Shown piece after piece: positions 28,191-36,379 of a stretch of 64,000 bases of DNA. Each line of letters begins with the position of its first letter. Within the stretch, counting starts at the first letter, position 1. The notes below the pieces were generated by a model that saw only the letters and a program-made list of their open reading frames with translations, was not told the origin of the DNA and ran no database searches. Source of the DNA: Novipirellula caenicola (GTDB lineage Bacteria; Planctomycetota; Planctomycetia; Pirellulales; Pirellulaceae); contig NZ_BAABRO010000001.1 in assembly GCF_039545035.1 (NCBI RefSeq), forward strand, positions 1,054,001 to 1,118,000, written 5' to 3'. The position numbers and the translations under genes are program-made.

Positions 28191-28532
28191 CTTTCTTGCG
28201 GCGGGTACCGATCCCGCCAGCCGCGATCGTTGCCGCCAAGGTCCATCTTAACATCGAACGTTCGCCCGCGCAACTTCGAGCACCTTCCATCGACGGCGTA
28301 TTCTTCGTTGATCGCCAATCTCGTACTCGTACTCAGCGCAGCGGTACTCAGTGCAACGGTACTCAGTGCAACGGTACTCAGTGCAACGGTACTCGTACTC
28401 GATCGACCGCGCGATCACGACCACGGGAGTCGCCAGCGGTGATTCCCGGGATCCAATGGCAACGCGATGTTCAGCTTCATTTCGAGTAGGAGTACCCGTA
28501 CCGGCTGAGTAGGAGTACGATTTCTTCAATGC
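28191..28532 (-). repeat. ORF-less cassette with 15-bp minisatellite
   Basis: The segment between sites 4 and 5 holds about four tandem copies of CGGTACTCAGTGCAA at about 28340-28395, flanked by GTACTCGTACTC tracts. On the minus strand these read as Glu-Tyr repeats. The 5' part of the minus-strand frame (LALKKSYSYSAGT) resembles the leader of the two S23-like cassettes, suggesting a more decayed third relative. No intact gene. Confidence 0.6.
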
Positions 28533-28622
28533 CAGAACGATACGGATCACGCGGTCGCCGCGAGCGATCCTCCACTTCAACAAACACGACTCGGCGACTC
28601 GTCGTGCATCCGATTGTTACCC
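28533..28622 (-). repeat. attC-like site 5
   Basis: AAC at 28536-28538 and GTT at 28616-28618. Arms GGAT..GCGGTCGCCG and CGGCGACTCG..GCATCC pair with bulges. Confidence 0.75.
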
Positions 28623-28634
28623 CGATTCTACATG

Positions 28635-29045
28635 TTACGAATGTTCGTGTTCAGCTTGTTTTCTGGCCCATCTACCAACACGGTCCGTCGTAGCCTGCAT
28701 CAATTCTCCAACTTGGCATCGGCTGTCAAACCAAATGTCCTCTGGTTGCAGTGGATTCAAGAATGCAGGGAGCGTCGCGCCCTCGACGTATTTGCAGTCG
28801 CCCCAAGGTGAGCGTGGCGAGTTAAACGCGAAAACATCCTCGTCATAAGTGTAGTAAAACCGGTCAAATGCTCCGATGTTTCTCGACTTGTATCGATCAG
28901 TGAATATTTGGTCGACCGTTCCACGGGTCAGCTCAAATACATACGTGCCCTCGAACGATACAACGATCTCCTCTGAATGCCTCCAAGGGAGCCGCAGTCC
29001 GATAAACGAGATGACTGAGTCGTGAAGACGTCGAATGAAACCCAT
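28635..29045 (-). CDS. Cassette-borne hypothetical protein
   Basis: 136 aa, soluble, rich in aromatic residues (RFYYTYDEDVFAF, EEIVVSFEGTYVFELTRG). No recognised domain. It ends 17 nt before the core of site 5 and begins 55 nt from site 6, so it fits the cassette layout. Confidence 0.6.
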   Translation of the reverse strand: MGFIRRLHDSVISFIGLRLPWRHSEEIVVSFEGTYVFELTRGTVDQIFTDRYKSRNIGAFDRFYYTYDEDVFAFNSPRSPWGDCKYVEGATLPAFLNPLQPEDIWFDSRCQVGELMQATTDRVGRWARKQAEHEHS

Positions 29046-29096
29046 GAAAAATCGCTAAGTAGCGTCTTTTGTTGACGTAGCGGCGCTATTCAGTTG

Positions 29097-29185
29097 GGGT
29101 AACAGTAGGATTAACCGGGGTCGCCCAATGTGGTCACCATTGGTAAACGTGCCATGACAACATCCGGTTCCATCCATGGTTCTGT
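29097..29185 (-). repeat. attC-like site 6
   Basis: AAC at 29101-29103 and GTT at 29179-29181. Arms GGATTAACCGG and CCGGTTCCATCC pair imperfectly; the GC-rich inner stem is weaker than in the other sites. Confidence 0.6.
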
Positions 29186-29225
29186 GGTATTTGCTTGTCG
29201 GGAAATTACGGAGGCGGAGCGTCAG

Positions 29226-29828
29226 TTACGGCGACTCGGTGACGACGATCCGGTGGGCTTTCCATGTCATTGCGCCCGACGGTTCGCGTAGCCGCCACGA
29301 AAACTTAGAGGTTTGTCCGACCGCATCTTTCCCAAACATGACCTGCGCTTCAAGAACACGAGTATCACCGGGCGCAATTCGTTCAACCCGCCATGTGCAT
29401 GAGTCAACATTTGATTCGACTGTATTATCGCCGGTGACAGAAATCAATTGGCCACCGGTAATCGACAGCGTAAGCAATACATGGTCGTATGTATTCGAAG
29501 TTGGATTATCTACTCTCACGCGAACTAGAGTTTTCTGTCCAGCGTTGACTGTGTCCACCGCTTCGGAAATAAGTTTTAACGGTGATGATACAATTGGCTC
29601 GTCATTTGGTTGTTTACGTTCGGATTCGACCGATTCAGTGAAAGCGATCTTATGCCATCGAAGATTGGGTGAATCAATGAGGACCCAGGTTGTGCCCGTA
29701 TATTCATCCAGAAGTAGCGTTCGGGATGCGGCTTGCACAATTGCGAAACGACGCTGCGTGTTAGCATCATCCGCCGCAGCCCATTGATTCACGGCAATGA
29801 GAAAAAATGGAATGGCAAATCTAAGCAT
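29226..29828 (-). CDS. Cassette-borne secreted protein with DUF11-like Ig fold
   Basis: 200 aa with a signal peptide (FAIPFFLIAVNQWAAAD, cleavage near residue 19). The C-terminal about 115 residues form a DUF11-like beta sandwich (AGQKTLVRVRVDNPTSNTYD, HVLLTLSITGGQLISVTG, IAPGDTRVLEAQVMFG). Such domains occur in planctomycete surface proteins. The export signal suggests a surface role; no binding partner is evident. Confidence 0.7.
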   Translation of the reverse strand: MLRFAIPFFLIAVNQWAAADDANTQRRFAIVQAASRTLLLDEYTGTTWVLIDSPNLRWHKIAFTESVESERKQPNDEPIVSSPLKLISEAVDTVNAGQKTLVRVRVDNPTSNTYDHVLLTLSITGGQLISVTGDNTVESNVDSCTWRVERIAPGDTRVLEAQVMFGKDAVGQTSKFSWRLREPSGAMTWKAHRIVVTESP

Positions 29829-29856
29829 CAGTTGTCTCAGAAAGGAGTATTAATTC

Positions 29857-29946
29857 ACAGAACGTTTGAATTCACCGAGGACGCGCGGTGGACATTGATT
29901 TGGAGAACAACTGGGCCGCGTCCTTCGGTGCAATTCTTGGTTCTGA
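29857..29946 (-). repeat. attC-like site 7
   Basis: AAC at 29861-29863 and GTT at 29940-29942. Arms CACCGAGGACGCG and CGCGTCCTTCGGTG pair with one bulge. Site 11 (32811-32899) is nearly identical. Confidence 0.8.
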
Positions 29947-29995
29947 CTGTGCGTCGTGCTCGTGCTCGTACTCAGCATCGCGGTACTCGTACTCG

Positions 29996-30211
29996 TCAGC
30001 AGCATTGTACTCCGCGTCGGATTCGGAGACGGCGTCGGTGCGGGCGATCGGCAATGTTCAGCGGAATCGATTGGGCGGCGCGAAGCCATTGGTCGCGCGC
30101 ACGACGATGAAGGCCGACAAGATCCCTCGCGACGGCGAACGATGAAGCGACGTAGTCAATCGACAGTCTGTAAACATCAAGTCGATCGTGGTCGAAGATT
30201 GGTTCGGTCAT
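29996..30211 (-). pseudogene. Decayed S23/four-helix-bundle protein, copy 1
   Basis: From ATG 30211 the frame reads MTEPIFDHDRLDVYRLSIDY and then RDQWLRAAQSIPLNIA, the first two helices of the 23S-rRNA-intervening-sequence (TIGR02436, four-helix bundle) family. After NIA the normal EGNGK.. continuation is lost by a frameshift and the ORF soon stops (71 aa). The downstream DNA (29940-29995) decays into GTACTC/GCTCGT short repeats. A near-identical copy is at 32949-33164. Confidence 0.7.
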
Positions 30212-30280
30212 CGGTACCCCATTTCGAGTACGAGTACCGGCTGCGTCTGAGTACGAGCACGAGTACGATTTCTTCATTGC

Positions 30281-30345
30281 CAGAACGGCGGCGATCAGCG
30301 GGCCGGAACAGTTGACTTTCCATCCGTGAAACCGTGCAAGCCCGG
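30281..30345 (-). repeat. attC-like site 8 (half site)
   Basis: AAC at 30284-30286 with the usual following GCGATCAGCGGGCCGG arm. The complementary half is not clearly continuous; a group II intron remnant begins about 100 bp further. Probably a disrupted site. Confidence 0.45.
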
Positions 30346-30439
30346 CTCCGGGCGAGTAGAACGGAGTCTCTCGGATGTTAGGATACGCTTTGTGTTCACG
30401 GTTTGCCACAGATTTCTCCTTGTGGTGTCACAATATTTG

Positions 30440-30515
30440 ATCCTTGTCCAATTGATCACCGAACCCTCTCAGAACCGGACTTGCGCCGCCGGCGCATCCG
30501 GCTCCCAGCCGACAC
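30440..30515 (-). mobile_element. Group II intron 3' remnant (domain V)
   Basis: On the minus strand, 30470-30506 reads GGGAGCCGGATGCGCC, a GGC loop, then GGCGCAAGTCCGGTTCT. This is the conserved 34-nt domain V hairpin of group II introns, with the AGC triad and the asymmetric bulge. The sequence GAGAGGG and a possible domain VI follow. No intron-encoded reverse transcriptase remains upstream. Group IIC introns are known to insert at attC sites, which fits the location. Confidence 0.55.
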
Positions 30516-31272
30516 CTCTCACCTGGCATCACTTTGCACTCCCCAATCGCGATCAAGTCCACGTCACCAGCACCTGCCCCGTAGAAATTCATCTGATTCG
30601 CAGCGCATACCGCTCCCAAACGCTTGCCCGCGAATCATGTGAATCACCGCGAATGAACATCTCACTGTCCAATGATCGACGCGACTTAGCCACCAAGAAT
30701 GAGTTAGACGCTAGCCTCGCAAATGATCAAACCCCAGGCAAAAACATGGTTGACAAAAAGATGAAGGCAGAACGATGAGGGACGCGTTACTTCGTCTTAA
30801 AAATCTTTCTGTCGCAACAATCTTTCTGTCTTACATCCGCCATCACCTGCCGCTCACTCCTCACTCCTCACTCCTCACTCCTCACTCCTCACTCCTCACT
30901 CCTTGTCTCCTTGTCTCCTTGTCTCCTTGTCTCCTTGTCTCCGTGCCTGAGTCCTGTCGCACCAATTGCCTTTCTATCTTACGACATGGCCAACGAGTAA
31001 GCTCAATGCCGCTCCCTTAGAGAGAGCCCAAATGCGAACTTCGCCAGTGTAGGATTCGGTTCGAGACGTCTGATCGAAAGGACACACCAGCGAAGTCAAA
31101 ATAAGTGACAGCAAATTACGAGGCGGAAGTGGGAAAATCACTCTGCGAAGCCAAGTTCAAACGAGCATCGCGGCTTAACGCGAGCTCGAAGAATCGGCTC
31201 GCTTGCCGCCAGCTAGAAAATTCCGCTTGACAAGCAAGCGTAAAGCGACGACATGGTTCTGGCTTCGGCTCA
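30516..31272. other. Non-coding stretch inside the array, with microsatellites
   Basis: No convincing gene. 30853-30902 is a run of the 7-mer TCACTCC (about seven copies), followed by five copies of the 8-mer TTGTCTCC at 30903-30942. Part of 30516-30700 may be the internal remainder of the group II intron. From 30960 to 31272 nothing is recognisable. Confidence 0.55.
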
Positions 31273-31578
31273 CTATGATTGAACCCGTCCCATTAACCAG
31301 ACGCCGAGTCCTGCGACCAGCAGAATCCAGCCCCCGATCGCGACGAAGACTCCAGGCGTACTTTCGGTGATAACGGGTCGCCCCAGTCCCATCGATAGTC
31401 CCGTCAGCCTCCCCATTGCGTCCGAGAACCAGATACACATTAGCGGCAATAGAACGACTAGCAAAGCGCGAAACGCGGATTCGCCGGATCCAGTCATCGT
31501 GAACACGAGCAACACAAAACCAGTGGCGACCACCATTGAAAGCGTTTTCGACAGGAATGTGAGGTCAATTAATCGCAT
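31273..31578 (-). CDS. Cassette-borne small membrane protein
   Basis: 101 aa with three predicted helices (MVVATGFVLLVFTM, FRALLVVLLPLMCIWF, VFVAIGGWILLVAGLGVWLM). Not recognised. The start lies 42 nt from the core of site 9. Confidence 0.6.
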   Translation of the reverse strand: MRLIDLTFLSKTLSMVVATGFVLLVFTMTGSGESAFRALLVVLLPLMCIWFSDAMGRLTGLSMGLGRPVITESTPGVFVAIGGWILLVAGLGVWLMGRVQS

Positions 31579-31616
31579 CGCACACGCGTTGACGAAAGTG
31601 GCCGAAGTTCAATTGC

Positions 31617-31708
31617 CAGAACGTTTGGCATTACTGGGCGGGGAGAGTAAGGTTGTCCATTTCAAATTCGGCCGCAAGCCCCGCTCCGTGTGAATGCCAT
31701 GGTTATCC
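31617..31708 (-). repeat. attC-like site 9
   Basis: AAC at 31620-31622 and GTT at 31702-31704. Arms GGCATT..GGGCGGGG and CCCCGCTCCG..GAATGCC pair with one bulged T. Confidence 0.8.
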
Positions 31709-31713
31709 AAAAT

Positions 31714-32133
31714 TCACTGCGGCGTTAATCGCGACCGAATCGCGTCGGCGGCCGAAACGAAACCGTCCGCATCCCCACCATCGTAGTGGAACTCGTCAAG
31801 CGAATACGTAAGTGCACCGTCTTCACGAACCATCACCCCGACGTTCGCGACGTTCCCCGCTGCAAAAAGCATCAGTTGATAATCGGGAAGCCCAGGCAGG
31901 CCGGGGCCATCATATGTCGTTTTGACCGGTGCCAATCTACGGAATAGCTGCCGAAACAGTTCGTAATCGTCCGGCGGCACGCTAGTTTTTGTGCCATCTG
32001 GGAATGTGACCGACGCGGATTGAATACGCGTGTTTGAAACGATACGAATGGTCTCCGTCGTCAGTGGACGCGGCGAGGCATTAAAGCACCCAGCAAGCAG
32101 TGGTGCGAACGCTAAGAGTGCAATACTGAACAT
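31714..32133 (-). CDS. Cassette-borne lipoprotein
   Basis: 139 aa from ATG 32133 (MFSIALLAFAPLLAGC, lipobox C16), chosen over an upstream in-frame start that would run through the recombination site. The mature domain has strands and helices (IRIVSNTRIQSASVTFPDG; PPDDYELFRQLFRRLAPVKT). Not recognised. The start is 12 nt from site 10. Confidence 0.7.
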   Translation of the reverse strand: MFSIALLAFAPLLAGCFNASPRPLTTETIRIVSNTRIQSASVTFPDGTKTSVPPDDYELFRQLFRRLAPVKTTYDGPGLPGLPDYQLMLFAAGNVANVGVMVREDGALTYSLDEFHYDGGDADGFVSAADAIRSRLTPQ

Positions 32134-32140
32134 CTGATTT

Positions 32141-32233
32141 GGATTACGGTAGTGATCAGCGGGGACGGGCAAACGACTTGCAAGCAGACGAGAGAACGGG
32201 CCACCCGTCCTCCGTTGCAGTACATGGCTCGGC
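32141..32233 (-). repeat. attC-like site 10 (mutated cores)
   Basis: Inner arms match site 3 almost exactly (GTGATCAGCGGGGACGGG and CCCGTCCTCCG). The outer cores are TAC at 32145-32147 and GCT at 32227-32229 instead of AAC and GTT, so this site is probably inactive. Confidence 0.7.
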
Positions 32234-32797
32234 TCAGTCGCGTTTGCTTGGGTCGCGGACGAACTTGTCAAATTGATGGACTAGAGTTTCAAATTCCGCA
32301 ATAAACATTGCGTCGACGTCGCTCGGATATCGTAACGAAATAAAGAGCGCGCCGTGCAATTCTCGAGAGTAGGGCGCCATCCAATACTCCACAAAGTAGT
32401 GGCGGTCAACTTTTTGTGGCACAACCGTCCCCGTACGTGTGTTGCCACTTCTTGGCGTTATCGTGCAGTATACGCCATTCAAGTTCGGGCCGATTTCTTC
32501 TCTCGGGTCTTGCCATCCACCGTCTCGATAAAGGTGATGAATCCAGAAATGCCTAGTTCGGTGGCTGAACGTCAACCTGCCGTCCTCATTCTTGACCACG
32601 CAACCTTTGTAGTAGCGATCGACAAGCGATTGTATCTCCAGTTGGAGCGCAGAGAGATCAGGTTCCCACTCGATCCAAACCGTATCACGCCCACTTTCCC
32701 AAAGGCCGTCGACGCCTTTTCGCGGTTCGTCCGCGATTAGCAACGCGGGTAATGACGCGACGTAGAAAAGCAAGCCGGCAGTCACATTTCGATTCAT
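32234..32797 (-). CDS. Cassette-borne secreted hypothetical protein
   Basis: 187 aa with a signal peptide (GLLFYVASLPALLIADEP). The soluble remainder is Trp/Tyr-rich (HFWIHHLYRDGGWQDPREE; HYFVEYWMAPYSRELHGALF). Unrecognised. The start is 17 nt from the core of site 11, and the stop codon touches site 10. Confidence 0.65.
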   Translation of the reverse strand: MNRNVTAGLLFYVASLPALLIADEPRKGVDGLWESGRDTVWIEWEPDLSALQLEIQSLVDRYYKGCVVKNEDGRLTFSHRTRHFWIHHLYRDGGWQDPREEIGPNLNGVYCTITPRSGNTRTGTVVPQKVDRHYFVEYWMAPYSRELHGALFISLRYPSDVDAMFIAEFETLVHQFDKFVRDPSKRD

Positions 32798-32810
32798 ATC
32801 AACTTTGTAG

Positions 32811-32899
32811 CCGAACGTTTGAATTCACCGAGGACGCGCGGTGGACATTGATTTGGAGAACAACTGCGCCGCGTCCTTCGGTGCAATTCTTGGTTCTGA
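32811..32899 (-). repeat. attC-like site 11
   Basis: AAC at 32814-32816 and GTT at 32893-32895; nearly identical to site 7, as expected for a duplicated cassette. Confidence 0.8.
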
Positions 32900-32948
32900 C
32901 TGTGCGTCGTGCTCGTGCTCGTACCTAGCATCGCGGTACTCGTACTCG

Positions 32949-33164
32949 TCAGCAGCATTGTACTCCGCGTTGGATTCGGAGACAGCGTCGGTGCGGGCGA
33001 TCGGCAATGTTCAGCGGAATCGATTGGGCGGCGCGAAGCCATTGGTCGCGCGCACGACGATGAAGGCCGACAAGATCCCTCGCGACGGCGAACGATGAAG
33101 CGACGTAGTCAATCGACAGTCTGTAAACATCAAGTCGATCGTGGTCGAAGATTGGTTCGGTCAT
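32949..33164 (-). pseudogene. Decayed S23/four-helix-bundle protein, copy 2
   Basis: From ATG 33164 it encodes the same truncated product as 29996-30211 and has the same frameshift. The whole cassette (about 32811-33245) matches 29857-30286 with only scattered differences, so duplication happened after decay. The frame is followed by the same GTACTC-type repeat tail. Confidence 0.7.
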
Positions 33165-33238
33165 CGGTACCCCATTTCGAGTACGAGTACGAGCACCGGC
33201 TGCGCCTGAGTACGAGCACGAGTACGATTTCTTCATTG

Positions 33239-33328
33239 CCAGAACGGCAGTGGTCACTGGGCGACCACCAGAAAATGTGAACTCATTAAAGACGGTGCGG
33301 TCGCGCCGGTGCACCACTTTGTTCTCCG
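33239..33328 (-). repeat. attC-like site 12
   Basis: AAC at 33243-33245 and GTT at 33321-33323. Arms GTGGTCACTGGGCGACC and GGTCGCGCCGGTGCACCAC pair with small bulges. Confidence 0.75.
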
Positions 33329-33348
33329 TGCATCAAACCCTCGTAATT

Positions 33349-33660
33349 CTAGCGTTGATGCTGCCCAAACCAAAACCAAGAAATCGGGCCGAACACGAAT
33401 GCCAGAATCCCACAGCCTAACATGAAAAGCGCCGCCCAATTCAGATCAATCAGAAAATCATTTTCACTCTTCGTCGACTGTAGCCTGGAAGCCAGATACG
33501 CAGTTCCCAAGGCGAGAAGAATCAACAATCCTGAGATCGTATTGCACCTCAGGTTCCATCGCTTGCGTCGATCACGCCGGCGAGAAATCGAAGCCTGAAC
33601 AGCCTCATCACCATTCGACGAGTCGGATACCGACGCGGGTTGATATGGATTGGTAGCCAT
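33349..33660 (-). CDS. Cassette-borne two-TM protein with NPYQP N-terminus
   Basis: 103 aa from ATG 33660 (MATNPYQPASVSD); an in-frame start further upstream is less likely. A basic patch (SRRRDRRKRWNLR) precedes two helices (TISGLLILLALGTAYLA and LFMLGCGILAFVFGPISWFW). The NPYxP start is shared with the gene at 26094-26546. Function unknown. Confidence 0.65.
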   Translation of the reverse strand: MATNPYQPASVSDSSNGDEAVQASISRRRDRRKRWNLRCNTISGLLILLALGTAYLASRLQSTKSENDFLIDLNWAALFMLGCGILAFVFGPISWFWFGQHQR

Positions 33661-33715
33661 GAGATCGATCGGCGGAAAGTAGGCGCTATTTGTGAGACGC
33701 AAACTTAAATTCATC

Positions 33716-33808
33716 GGGGAACGGTGGTGATCAGCGGGTGGCGGGAATTGACGTTGTTCTCAGGAAAAAACGCACCACCGCCACTCCGTTGCATCACATG
33801 GTTCGTCG
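33716..33808 (-). repeat. attC-like site 13
   Basis: AAC at 33720-33722 and GTT at 33801-33803. Arms GTGATCAGCGGGTGGCGGG and CCGCCACTCCG..GCATCAC pair with bulges. Confidence 0.8.
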
Positions 33809-34222
33809 ATCCGTTGTCGTCGCATCGAACGAGAGCTTGGATGCTGCAAACGCGTAAATGGACGACGTAACAATACCTAGTATCGCCATCACTTCAACAC
33901 AAAACGTACCGTAGTGAATCGGCGTTTCAAGTCCGACGCTACTTTTCTCGAAGAACGTATGCGAGATTCGATTCCAGAAGAACGAATAAGTGACGCCGTA
34001 CGCGAACGCCCAAACAAGCGTAACGGGATAGTGAATGAATGCTGCGATGTGCAAGGGCAGTCGCAGTCGACGATGTATCAGGATTGTGAGCGATGTCGGA
34101 ACCAGCAATACGAAAAGCGAAAGGCGATTGTCGCGGAAGTCGACCGCTAGCTTCGTAATGGCGAGGTGCGCTGCCGTAATCGCCGTCAGCAGCATCAGGT
34201 CGCGGATGCCGAGTGGTTTCAT
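33794..34222 (-). CDS. Cassette-borne membrane protein
   Basis: 142 aa with about four helices (LMLLTAITAAHLAITKLA, LSLFVLLVPTSLTILIH, AFIHYPVTLVWAFAYGVTYS, VMAILGIVTSSIYAFAA). The stop lies within site 13. Unrecognised. Confidence 0.65.
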   Translation of the reverse strand: MKPLGIRDLMLLTAITAAHLAITKLAVDFRDNRLSLFVLLVPTSLTILIHRRLRLPLHIAAFIHYPVTLVWAFAYGVTYSFFWNRISHTFFEKSSVGLETPIHYGTFCVEVMAILGIVTSSIYAFAASKLSFDATTTDRRTM

Positions 34223-34260
34223 GTCGAGCGCGTGGCGATAGATGGCATGCGATTAGTCCG

Positions 34261-34352
34261 ACGAACGTTGGACATCACCGAGGACGCGCGAAAGACTCAA
34301 CCATTGCCAAACCGCTCGGCTCGCGTCCTTCGGAGCATGTCATTTTTCCCCG
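34261..34352 (-). repeat. attC-like site 14
   Basis: AAC at 34264-34266. Arms ATCACCGAGGACGCG and CGCGTCCTTCGG pair with one bulge. The far core is degenerate (no GTT near 34345). Confidence 0.65.
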
Positions 34353-34849
34353 CATTCTACAGCACTTTCATAGTGTTCGCGCATCGATTCCGCGTAGCCA
34401 GATTGCAGTCGCTCCAAGTGCAAAAGATCGTCCAAGGCCAGATTCAGCCTGCCAGTCGTTAAATAGTGCGCCATCCTAGCGTTGTGGAATTCATCGTTGT
34501 CTGGATCCAGTGCTAATGCCTTGTCGTAGTACGCGAGCATCGTATCGAAATCACTGTCAATCTCAGCAAAGGCATTGCCAAGTAGCAAGTAAGCGTCGGG
34601 AAAATACGGGTTAAGCTCGATTGACCGTTTTAGCCAGACGCGTGCCTCACGATAGCGTTCCAGCTCCGCGTCGTTGTAGAACGGCGTCTCATCGCGATCA
34701 TCCGGCGGGCGTTTGTCGGAAAACCAAGTGGTCAAGCCATCAGACCAGCGAGGAATCGCCGAACGTTGCAGCAATCGAATCAGGTTTACTGCATTCCGAA
34801 ACAACGTGATTGCTTGGCGGGCTTTCTCAGCGGTGACAGATGATTCCAT
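34340..34849 (-). CDS. Cassette-borne TPR protein
   Basis: 169 aa from ATG 34849 (MESSVTAEKARQA), just inside the cassette boundary. At least two TPR units are visible: YREARVWLKRSIELNPYFPD with AYLLLGNAFAEIDSDFDTML, then YYDKALALDPDNDEFHNARM. No signal peptide; probably a cytoplasmic protein-protein interaction scaffold. Confidence 0.75.
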   Translation of the reverse strand: MESSVTAEKARQAITLFRNAVNLIRLLQRSAIPRWSDGLTTWFSDKRPPDDRDETPFYNDAELERYREARVWLKRSIELNPYFPDAYLLLGNAFAEIDSDFDTMLAYYDKALALDPDNDEFHNARMAHYLTTGRLNLALDDLLHLERLQSGYAESMREHYESAVECGEK

Positions 34850-34865
34850 CACGATCAATTCAGTC

Positions 34866-34959
34866 GGGTAACGGTAGAAATCACGGGGAACGGACGAACG
34901 ACTTGCAAGCAGACCAAATATGACGACTCCCGTCCTCGCGTGCATTTCTTGGTTCGCCG
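34866..34959 (-). repeat. attC-like site 15
   Basis: AAC at 34870-34872 and GTT at 34952-34954. Inner arms CACGGGGAACGG and CCCGTCCTCGCGTG pair imperfectly. Confidence 0.7.
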
Positions 34960-34969
34960 CTTCTGACTC

Positions 34970-35563
34970 TTAGTGGCGGAAGGAAATTAAACCGAGCCCG
35001 ATAGCCTGCGCCTTCTCGAGGGTTTCGATGTAAGCATGGACATCATCAATAATCTCTTCCGACTCTGCCATTCGTTGCTGGTACGGCGTCAGTGTTGAAT
35101 CAGGTCCCAAGTTGTGTTTGTAGTTCCTTGCACGTTGTAGCTCGTCTGAAATCTGATCACGAGATAAGAATCCGATCTCCGGAAAATCGCTTGGCAATGG
35201 AATCGAAATTGGAACGCCGGACTGCAAGAGCAGCGAGTGAAATGGTTGATCTCGAACTGCTCCCACGCCGTATTCGCCGCCCTCGACAAGTTGTCCCATT
35301 TGATCGGCAATCATCTGAAGTGCATACCCGTACATTGCGCCCTCGACGTTGCTCTGGATTTCGCCTTCGAAGATTTGCCTGAGTGCAGTTGCCGTATTAG
35401 GCATCTCACCTTCTTCGATCTCTTCCTCGAAGAAAGCGTCGTTATCTTCGACGTCGTCAGCGTGATCCTTCAGAACCTTGCGCAACAGGTCGTGATCTTT
35501 CGAGCCGTGAACGGACTGCAGTCTTTCGATGTCAATCGCGAAAAAGTTGTGTGAGTATCCCAT
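34970..35563 (-). CDS. Cassette-borne hypothetical protein (MGYSHNFFAIDIERL family)
   Basis: 197 aa from ATG 35563. The N-terminus MGYSHNFFAIDIERLQSVHG and the acidic central helix (DDVEDNDAFFEEEIEEGE) suggest a mixed fold; it may belong to a DUF family of small bacterial proteins (DUF7691-like, unverified). No export signal. The start is 28 nt from the core of site 16. Confidence 0.7.
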   Translation of the reverse strand: MGYSHNFFAIDIERLQSVHGSKDHDLLRKVLKDHADDVEDNDAFFEEEIEEGEMPNTATALRQIFEGEIQSNVEGAMYGYALQMIADQMGQLVEGGEYGVGAVRDQPFHSLLLQSGVPISIPLPSDFPEIGFLSRDQISDELQRARNYKHNLGPDSTLTPYQQRMAESEEIIDDVHAYIETLEKAQAIGLGLISFRH

Positions 35564-35587
35564 GTGGATTGACGCAATTTGAGTGTC

Positions 35588-35680
35588 GGCGAACGGGAGC
35601 GATATGCGGGCGGCGGCGAGCGATTCAACCATATGGAAAAAGACGACCAGCGCCGCTCCGTATCATCGCCTGGTTCTGCC
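35588..35680 (-). repeat. attC-like site 16
   Basis: AAC at 35592-35594 and GTT at 35673-35675. Arms GCGGGCGGCG and CGCCGCTCCG pair with one bulged T. Confidence 0.75.
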
Positions 35681-35684
35681 CGAT

Positions 35685-36245
35685 TCAGGACATGTTTCCA
35701 TCACCGAAGATATCCGAATCGCGACCATCGTACAATTCATTCGATTCGTCGACCGATAGTCGCCAGTACAAAAAAGCTGGTTCAATGCCGGGGCATTCAG
35801 CGAGTATTCGAGCGCGCAATTCCATCAAATCCGTATCGGATTCAACACGACCATGAATCGTTACAAACAGTACTTTCTTCGCGTCGCACCGGGCTCGGAC
35901 CTGAACAAAACGTGAATTCGACGCTAGCACATCCCGCAACTGTGCTTCAGTTTGTATTTGAGTCCGGTGCCGCCGGGAGAGAGAGGCGAAACCAGGACTT
36001 ACACTCGGTGCGAAGCATAGAAGTGTGAAGACAACTGATAGAAAGAGAGATGCAATTGTACGCCGGACAATGTTGTGCCGACGATTCGTGACGAAGACGC
36101 GATAGACGACGAACGCACTCGTGGCAACGAGCAGGCAAAACGTGATGGCTGCACTCGTGCCGAGCAGATACAGCCCCCTCAAGAATGCCGTGGCGCAAAT
36201 GAGTAGACCGATGGGAATCAGCAGTGTGTTGCGTTTGCAACTCAC
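35685..36245 (-). CDS. Cassette-borne membrane protein with C-terminal soluble domain
   Basis: 186 aa from GTG 36245, which lies just inside the cassette; longer in-frame reading crosses attC-like site 17. Two or three helices (LLIPIGLLICATAFLRGLYL, AAITFCLLVATSAFVVYRVF, IASLFLSVVFTLLCFAPSV) precede an about 95-residue domain (LRDVLASNSRFVQVRARCDA, KKVLFVTIHGRVES) resembling a BON-like alpha/beta unit. Unrecognised. Confidence 0.6.
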   Translation of the reverse strand: MSCKRNTLLIPIGLLICATAFLRGLYLLGTSAAITFCLLVATSAFVVYRVFVTNRRHNIVRRTIASLFLSVVFTLLCFAPSVSPGFASLSRRHRTQIQTEAQLRDVLASNSRFVQVRARCDAKKVLFVTIHGRVESDTDLMELRARILAECPGIEPAFLYWRLSVDESNELYDGRDSDIFGDGNMS

Positions 36246-36259
36246 AATATCTTCAGTGG

Positions 36260-36352
36260 CAGAACGCCGGGGTTCAGCGGGGCCGCGCGAGCGACTTGCC
36301 ACTTCAAAAAAGTTTGCTCGCGGCCTCCGTTGCGACCCATCGTGCGTCGCCC
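36260..36352 (-). repeat. attC-like site 17
   Basis: AAC at 36263-36265. Arms AGCGGGGCCGCG and CGCGGCCTCCG pair with one bulged base. The far core is degenerate. Confidence 0.65.
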
Positions 36353-36379
36353 CGAGATCTTAGTCAGTTCGAGCAGACT

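Noticed and set aside
28340-28395. 15-bp repeats as a CRISPR or iteron origin
   Set aside because: Repeats are directly adjacent without spacers, no cas or rep gene is near, and they lie inside a cassette.
29888-30315. Plus-strand ORFs across the S23-like cassettes
   Set aside because: They are antisense to recognisable four-helix-bundle sequence and rich in repeat-derived Ser/Tyr runs.
30853-30942. Tandem TCACTCC and TTGTCTCC runs as a possible CRISPR array
   Set aside because: Units are 7 and 8 bp with no spacers; these are simple microsatellites.
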